A stretch of DNA of 64,000 nucleotides from Streptomyces monashensis (lineage in GTDB: Bacteria > Actinomycetota > Actinomycetes > Streptomycetales > Streptomycetaceae). Position 1 is the stretch's first letter, and each line of letters opens with the position of its first letter. Under the pieces are notes generated by a model. It saw only the letters and a program-made list of their open reading frames with translations, was not told the DNA's origin and ran no database searches. The stretch is from positions 1 through 64,000 of the forward strand of contig NZ_MLYO01000118.1 of NCBI RefSeq assembly GCF_001866665.1, in the 5' to 3' direction. Shown here in pieces: positions 59,626 to 64,000 of this stretch. The position numbers and the translations under genes were made by a program.

Positions 59626-60666
59626 ATGATGGAGAAAACGGATGAGATGGTTGGTGTGGCCGAGAGTGCGGCGGTCGTCTCCGTCGAACCGCCCGTGCGC
59701 CGCATCCGGCCGTGGCCGCACGGCGCCGTCCTCGCGATCGCGGCCGGAGCCGTGGCCGTCCTCCTCCTCGCCGGCACCCGGTGGCTGAACCAGCCCGCCG
59801 TCCAGGCCTGGCGCACCGTCTGCCTCGCCATCACCGTCCAGGCGCTCCCCTTCCTGCTCCTCGGCACCGCGCTGTCCGGCGCCATCAACGCCTTCGTGCC
59901 GGCCGAGCTGTTCACCAGGGTCCTGCCCAGGCGAGCCGCCCTCGCCGTGCCGGTGGCCGGGGTCGCGGGAGCGGTGCTGCCGGGCTGCGAGTGTGCCTCC
60001 GTGCCCGTCGCCAACAGCCTGATCCGGCGCGGTGTCACCCCGGCCGCCGCCTTCGCCTTCCTGCTCTCCGCGCCGGCCGTCAACCCCGTGGTGCTGACCG
60101 CCACCGCCGTCGCCTTCCCGGGCAACCCCGCGATGGTCGCCGCCCGGCTGCTCGCCTCCCTCGCCACCGCCGCCGTGATGGGCTGGCTGTGGCTCTGGCT
60201 CGGCAAGGAACGGTGGCTGCGCCCCCAGCCGCGGCACGGGCACACCGGCCACCGGCACGGCAGCAGCCGCTGGAACGAGTTCCGGCTCGGCTTCCAGCAC
60301 GACTTCCTGCACGCCGGGGGCTTCCTGGTGCTCGGCGCCATGGCCGCCGCCACCTTCAACGTCGCGGTGCCGCGCTCCGTCCTCGACACCTTCTCCGGCT
60401 CGCCCTGGCTGTCGGTGCCCTTCCTGGCCGGGCTCGCCGTACTCCTCGCGGTCTGCTCGGAGGCCGACGCGTTCGTCGCCGCCTCGCTCGCCGGGTTCTC
60501 GCCGACCGCCCGGCTGGCGTTCATGGTGGTCGGCCCGATGGTCGACCTCAAGCTCATCGCCCTCCAGGCGGGCACCTTCGGGCGCGCCTTCGCCTGGCGG
60601 TTCTCCACGGCCACCACCGTGACGGCGGTCGCCGCGAGCGTCCTGATCGGGGGCGCGCTGCTGTGA
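59626..60666 (+). CDS. permease of the UPF0718/YraQ type
   Basis: A 346-residue permease with about eight helices. Conserved marks are LPFLLLGTALSGAINAFVP, LPGCECASVPVANSLIRRG and FAFLLSAPAVNPVVL, the last two with the Cys and Asn typical of the family, plus CSEADAFVAASL. A His-rich loop (RHGHTGHRHG, near residue 205) hints at metal binding. Start ATG 59626 or 59629. Overlaps the next gene by four bases. Such pairs are often zinc-regulated; no clear Zur box was seen. Confidence 0.85.
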   Translation: MMEKTDEMVGVAESAAVVSVEPPVRRIRPWPHGAVLAIAAGAVAVLLLAGTRWLNQPAVQAWRTVCLAITVQALPFLLLGTALSGAINAFVPAELFTRVLPRRAALAVPVAGVAGAVLPGCECASVPVANSLIRRGVTPAAAFAFLLSAPAVNPVVLTATAVAFPGNPAMVAARLLASLATAAVMGWLWLWLGKERWLRPQPRHGHTGHRHGSSRWNEFRLGFQHDFLHAGGFLVLGAMAAATFNVAVPRSVLDTFSGSPWLSVPFLAGLAVLLAVCSEADAFVAASLAGFSPTARLAFMVVGPMVDLKLIALQAGTFGRAFAWRFSTATTVTAVAASVLIGGALL

Positions 60667-61418
60667 GACGTCCCGTACAGACCCTGCTGCTGACCCTGAC
60701 CGGCATCGGCCTGCTCCACACCACCCTGTTCACCGACATCTACCTGCGCTACGTCAAGGCCGGCCTGCGCCCCCTGCTGATCGTCTCCGGGGCGGTCCTG
60801 CTGCTGCTCGGCCTCGCCTCGGCGGCCCTCGGGGACGGACAGGGGCAGACGTACGACGACGACCACGGCCGGGAACCCACCCCTGACCACGGCCACGACC
60901 ACTCCGGCGCCCCGCGCGTCGCCTGGCTGCTCTTCCTGCCGGCGCTCAGCCTGCTCTTCTACGCCCCGCCCGCCCTCGGCGCGTACACCGCGGCCCGCTC
61001 GAACGCCAAGCCGGTCAGCATGCCGAAGAGAGGATTCGCTCCGCTGCCCGCGACCTCGCCTCTGCCGCTCACCCTCACGGACTTCACCAGGCGCGTCCAG
61101 CAGGACCGCACCCTGGCCATCAGGAACCGTGCCGTCCGGCTCACCGGATTCGTCACCCCGGCCGAGGACGCCGACGGCTGGTACCTGACCCGCATCATCT
61201 TCACCTGCTGCGCCGCCGACTCCCAGACCGTCAAGGTCCGCGTGTACGGTACCGAGGCACCCCCCGCCGACACCTGGCTCGCGGTGACCGGCACCTGGCA
61301 TCCGCGGGGGGCCCTCGGCACGGTGACCGCCGAGGCGGCACTCGACGTCACGGACGCCCGCCCCGTCGCCCAGCCGGTCAACGCCTTCACCGACGACCTG
61401 CCGCTCACCCCGTCGTAG
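60663..61418 (+). CDS. TIGR03943-type permease subunit
   Basis: A 251-residue protein with two N-terminal helices (TDIYLRYVKAGLRPLLIVSG), an Asp/His-rich loop (DDDHGREPTPDHGHDHSG), a third helix and a soluble C-terminal domain with two Cys in IIFTCCAADSQTVKVRV. It is the standard partner of the permease upstream (GTGA overlap). His and Cys content fits a metal-related transport role. Confidence 0.88.
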   Translation: MRRPVQTLLLTLTGIGLLHTTLFTDIYLRYVKAGLRPLLIVSGAVLLLLGLASAALGDGQGQTYDDDHGREPTPDHGHDHSGAPRVAWLLFLPALSLLFYAPPALGAYTAARSNAKPVSMPKRGFAPLPATSPLPLTLTDFTRRVQQDRTLAIRNRAVRLTGFVTPAEDADGWYLTRIIFTCCAADSQTVKVRVYGTEAPPADTWLAVTGTWHPRGALGTVTAEAALDVTDARPVAQPVNAFTDDLPLTPS

Positions 61419-61922
61419 CCCGGCGCACGGCGGCGTGGACGGGCGTACGGCCCGCGCCCGGCCGGTCGGTGAGCAGGACGCCCGCGACCAGGTCGGGGCG
61501 GATGAGCACGGCAGGGTTCACGCCGTCCCGCGCCGAGCGGAGCTCCGGCCGGGCGCGGATGCGGGCCGCCTCCCCGAGGCCGGTGACGAGGCGGGCGCGC
61601 CGGTCACCATGACGCGCCGGCCGAGCCGGGTGTCCGGGTCGATCGCGCCGGCCGAGCCGGGTGTCCGGGTCGATCGCGTCGGCCTCGTCGGCGACGACGA
61701 CGCCCTGGCCCCCGTCGTGCCGGGCGTGCGCGGTGAGTGCCGCGCCCCGTGGGTGCGGATGACGATGTCGCCGTCGTCCAGGACGTGGCCGACCGGGCGG
61801 ACCGTCGGCAGGGCCTGGCGGGTGAGGACGGTCCTGCCCAGGGACACGCCGCCCAGCAGCCGCGGCGCCTCGACCCGGTCGGGGTCGACGCACGGGCGGG
61901 CGGGGAGGTCGTCACCGATCAT
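61405..61922 (-). pseudogene. broken pyridoxamine 5'-phosphate oxidase-like protein
   Basis: The minus strand reads as a flavin/F420-binding PPOX-fold protein in three frames: EAPRLLGGVSLGRTVLTRQA and HVLDDGDIVIRTH in the first, LTAHARHDGGQGVVVADEAD in the second after about 61745, then a 31-bp tandem duplication, and LVTGLGEAARIRARPEL onward in another frame to the stop at 61405. At least three frame changes make it non-functional. PPOX and the nearby Rv1733c-like protein are companions in dormancy-type regulons. Its end overlaps the preceding permease subunit gene by 14 bp. Confidence 0.75.
61614..61675 (+). repeat. exact 31-bp tandem duplication inside the PPOX pseudogene
   Basis: Bases 61614-61644 are repeated exactly at 61645-61675. 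Because 31 is not a multiple of three, the duplication shifts the frame of the PPOX gene. Each copy encodes DPDTRLG on the minus strand. Confidence 0.92.
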
Positions 61923-62209
61923 GGCCGACTACTTCGTGGGTGGGGGGCCGTTCCCCTCGGGGACCGCGGCGCCCCGGCGCGTCGCCATGCCATGCGCGGA
62001 GCGGCACCGCGGGGGTCGGTACCGCTCCTGATGCCACCGTGGCCCCTCGCCCCCGGCTTCGGGCAGTGCCCTTACGTCCCTGTCCGGGGGGCCGGACGTC
62101 CCGACGCCGCGGATCTTTTGCGCTCTCGCCCCGCCGCGATCCGCAATGAGGTGCACGATGGAGTCGTGGCACCCGCCGCTCGCCCGGCGGTGGAGAGGAG
62201 GCGGTGACG
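61923..62209. other. intergenic region, no gene seen
   Basis: The 287 bp between the divergent PPOX pseudogene and the Rv1733c-like gene hold no convincing coding frame. Ribosome site GAGGAGG lies just before the latter gene. Confidence 0.4.
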
Positions 62210-62812
62210 ATGGCCCGGACACCTCCCACGACAGTCACACCGGTACGGCTGTGGCGGTGGCGGAGCAACCCGCTGCGGCGGCACAGCGATGTCGTCGAGG
62301 CCTGGATCATCCTCGCGACCTGGGTGTTCGCCGTCCTCTGCGGGGCCGTCGCCGGGCTCGCGGCGGCCCACAACGCCGACTCGGCGTTCTCCGCCCGGCG
62401 CGCCCACGTGCACGCGGAGCACGCCGTGATCACCGACGACGCGGCACGGACCAGCGCCTCCGGTACCGGCTACGACGACGGACGGGTCTGGGCCACCGTG
62501 CGCTGGACGGACGCGCACGGCGCGGTGCACACCGACCGCGCGAAGGTCGTCCCCGGCGCCCCCGCCGGCTCCCGGATCACGGTCTGGACGAACAGCGCGA
62601 ACCGGGTCGTGTCCCCGCCGGTCACCGGCGCCGCGGCCGACCTCCAGGCGGCCCTCACCGGCGCCCTCGCCGCCCCGACGGTCGGCGCGGCCGTCTGGGT
62701 CGTGGGGTGGGGCGTGCGCACCCGGCTCATCCGGCGCCGCATGGCCGAGTGGGACGAGGAGTGGAAGCAGATAGGGCCGCGGTGGGGCAACCTCAGCGGC
62801 GGCCGAGGCTGA
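62210..62812 (+). CDS. Rv1733c-like membrane protein
   Basis: A 200-residue protein with two membrane helices (about residues 32-52 and 150-170) flanking an extracytoplasmic domain (ARRAHVHAEHAVITDDA, VWATVRWTDAHGAVHTDRAK, SRITVWTNSANRV), the layout of Streptomyces proteins related to M. tuberculosis Rv1733c, a dormancy-regulon membrane protein. ATG 62210 has GGAGG eight bases upstream. Role unknown. Confidence 0.85.
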   Translation: MARTPPTTVTPVRLWRWRSNPLRRHSDVVEAWIILATWVFAVLCGAVAGLAAAHNADSAFSARRAHVHAEHAVITDDAARTSASGTGYDDGRVWATVRWTDAHGAVHTDRAKVVPGAPAGSRITVWTNSANRVVSPPVTGAAADLQAALTGALAAPTVGAAVWVVGWGVRTRLIRRRMAEWDEEWKQIGPRWGNLSGGRG

Positions 62813-63115
62813 CGGTACGCCCGTACGCCTGCCCGTACGGCGTTGCCGGTGTTCCGGCAGCCGGGCACGACAGGGCGGGAAGGGCCACCCGCTTCTCGTG
62901 GGTCCGGATTGCGCGGTGCACGGTTCCCGACCGCTTCTCCGCGTCTGTCTCGGTCCTTCCCGCCACTACCAGCACACCACGGAAACCGCTCGCCCACCAG
63001 GGGTGGCGGGCCCCGTCCGACGGCCCGGACCCGGCCGTGTCACCCACACGGGTCGTTCCGCCGTCTCCCGGCCGCCCCGGCGCATGACCGGAGCGGGGCC
63101 GGTGAGACCTCTGGC
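62813..63115. other. intergenic region, no gene seen
   Basis: The 303 bp hold no recognisable gene or strong regulatory motif; a few CGTAC/GTACG repeats near 62816-62840 could form a weak hairpin after the Rv1733c-like gene. Confidence 0.4.
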
Positions 63116-63856
63116 ATGGAGAATCCGGCTCCGGGAGACCCGTTCCCGGCCCAGCGCACCCCGTACGGACCCGACACCGTGTTCACGGCCGACTTCACGT
63201 CCGAACGCCAGTGGGTGGCGGGCCGCACCTGGGCGTATCCCGGCGGCGGCCCGGTGAACCCGGACGACGACAAACTGGACCACCTGGTCTCCGACCCCGC
63301 CTACTCCCGCTCGGGCCTCTTCAAGGCCACCCGGCGCCCGGACGGCGACTGGGACACGGGTCTGCTGACGACCGAGGGCAGCGCGGAGGCCTTCATGGTC
63401 CGCGCGGGAGACGTCCTGGAGGCCCGGGTACGGCTGCCCCGCGCGGTCGGCGCCTGGCCGGCGATCTGGACCTGGCGCGACGGCGACCAGGAGATCGACG
63501 TGTTCGAGTACCACCCGGACCACCCCGACCTCCTGGAGTTCGGCAACCACGTCCGCGGCACCGGCCACCAGGTCCGCGACCCCGGCGTCGGCCCCGGCGC
63601 CTGGGTCGACCTGCGCACCGAGTTCGGCGCCCGCTCCGTCGTCTGGTCGGTGAACGGCGTCCGGGCCTGCGCCGACGGACGGGGGGTGGGCCACGGCTGG
63701 CGGGCGTACCTCATCGTCAACCTCTCGGTGTGCGCCGGGCGTTACCACCCCGCCCCCGCTCCGCACACCACGGAGATCACCTTCGAGGTGAGCGGTCTCG
63801 TCGTGCACCGCCCGCGGCCGGCCCGTCCCGGGCCCGCCCCGATGATCATCGGCTGA
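63116..63856 (+). CDS. GH16-like glucanase-fold protein without signal peptide
   Basis: A 246-residue protein with the concanavalin-like fold of GH16. The catalytic pattern E-x-D-x-x-E appears as QEIDVFEYHP following AWPAIWTWRDGD; FMVRAGDVLEARVRLPRAV and WSVNGVRACADG are supporting strands. The N terminus (MENPAPGDPFPAQRTPYGPD) has no export signal, unusual for a polysaccharide hydrolase. It may act inside the cell, be exported non-classically, or be non-enzymatic. Confidence 0.78.
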   Translation: MENPAPGDPFPAQRTPYGPDTVFTADFTSERQWVAGRTWAYPGGGPVNPDDDKLDHLVSDPAYSRSGLFKATRRPDGDWDTGLLTTEGSAEAFMVRAGDVLEARVRLPRAVGAWPAIWTWRDGDQEIDVFEYHPDHPDLLEFGNHVRGTGHQVRDPGVGPGAWVDLRTEFGARSVVWSVNGVRACADGRGVGHGWRAYLIVNLSVCAGRYHPAPAPHTTEITFEVSGLVVHRPRPARPGPAPMIIG

Positions 63857-63891
63857 TCCCCGGCCGAAGAACACCCGCAGGCGGCCCGCGG

Positions 63892-64000
63892 TCACAGGGG
63901 CGTCGCCGCGCGCAGCAGGAGCAGGAGCGTCACCGCCGAGTTGGCCGAGAACATCGCGGAGAGGGCGGCTCCGGCGGCCGCCGTCCACACGGCGAGGCCC
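63892..64000 (-). CDS. C-terminal end of a membrane protein (partial)
   Basis: The minus strand is open from the window edge to the TGA at 63892-63894: 35 residues (GLAVWTAAAGAALSAMFSAN, then SAVTLLLLLRAATPL), one to two hydrophobic helices. Convergent with the GH16-like gene. Family not recognisable from this fragment. Confidence 0.55.
   Translation of the reverse strand, partial: GLAVWTAAAGAALSAMFSANSAVTLLLLLRAATPL

Noticed and set aside
57196..60666. 1156-codon plus-strand frame spanning Lnt-like, hydrolase and permease genes
   Set aside because: Only its last 346 codons encode a recognisable protein (the permease from 59626). The rest is out of frame with the Lnt-like gene and antisense to the hydrolase.

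Overview
The window is very GC-rich, uses GTG and ATG starts with GGAGG-type ribosome sites, and packs short divergent or overlapping operons. Its gene families are typical of Streptomyces: a telomere-associated Tap protein, an ECF42/DGPF sigma pair, secreted chitosanase, xylanase and collagenase, several SpoIIE-type phosphatases, a class F sortase and an Rv1733c-like protein. I read it as accessory, probably arm-side, Streptomyces chromosome. No rRNA, tRNA, CRISPR array, transposase or phage module was seen.

Layout. 0-1.3 kb: a graspetide (ATP-grasp RiPP) precursor and maturase, cut by the window edge. 1.4-5.2 kb: a small HTH protein, a Tap homologue and a fructosamine-kinase-like gene. 5.4-7.3 kb: a two-gene operon of a cyclodipeptide synthase and a P450 that closely resembles CYP121 of Mycobacterium tuberculosis. 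7.5-10.7 kb: an SCO6745-type protein, then an extreme repeat surface protein with four HTGGGALA boxes next to a class F sortase. 10.8-17.3 kb: SGNH hydrolase and TetR operon, a second prolyl-tRNA synthetase, a LysR gene and an M9 collagenase. 17.4-25 kb: long-form GAPDH, a PIG-V-like membrane protein, a frameshifted MFS exporter, a small secreted protein, a PP2C phosphatase and a MASE1 protein. 25.1-31.3 kb: ECF42 sigma with its DGPF partner, divergent from an MFS gene with matching promoters on both sides, then a MarR, MFS and isochorismatase-like operon. 31.3-35.2 kb: DedA, a KhtTU-like antiporter pair, a small zinc-ribbon protein and an aldo/keto reductase. 35.4-43.5 kb: chitosanase with a CsnR-type operator, phosphoglucomutase, a degraded patch with a deletion scar, a maltokinase-cap protein, an M1 peptidase, a GH25 lysozyme and a second copy of the small secreted family. 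43.6-48.6 kb: a 19-residue membrane peptide gene, AI-2E transporter, nitroreductase, a decayed Ser/Thr kinase and a xylanase/deacetylase operon. 48.9-64 kb: antitoxin remnant, LysR/DoxX pair, phosphatase plus FUSC operon, a secreted phosphoesterase, a two-component system, an Lnt-like gene, a beta-lactamase-like hydrolase, a two-gene permease, a broken PPOX gene, an Rv1733c-like gene and a GH16-like protein.

Themes. One group is secreted saprophytic enzymes (collagenase, chitosanase, M1 peptidase, GH25, GH11, deacetylase, phosphoesterase). A second is specialised peptide metabolism (graspetide, cyclodipeptide). A third is autoregulated efflux or stress units whose operators can be read directly as palindromes. 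Several genes carry frameshifts, truncations or duplications (20.5, 38.3-39.2, 46.1-46.8, 48.9 and 61.4-61.9 kb), as expected of a fast-evolving chromosome arm, although single-base homopolymer differences could be assembly errors.

Best candidates for something little described: the HTGGGALA repeat protein with its class F sortase; the actinobacterial CDPS/CYP121-like pair with altered substrate-contact residues; the two-member family of small secreted two-cysteine proteins; the mirrored ECF42 promoters; and the 19-residue peptide gene. All functions are assigned from protein family recognition by eye; no database search was run.
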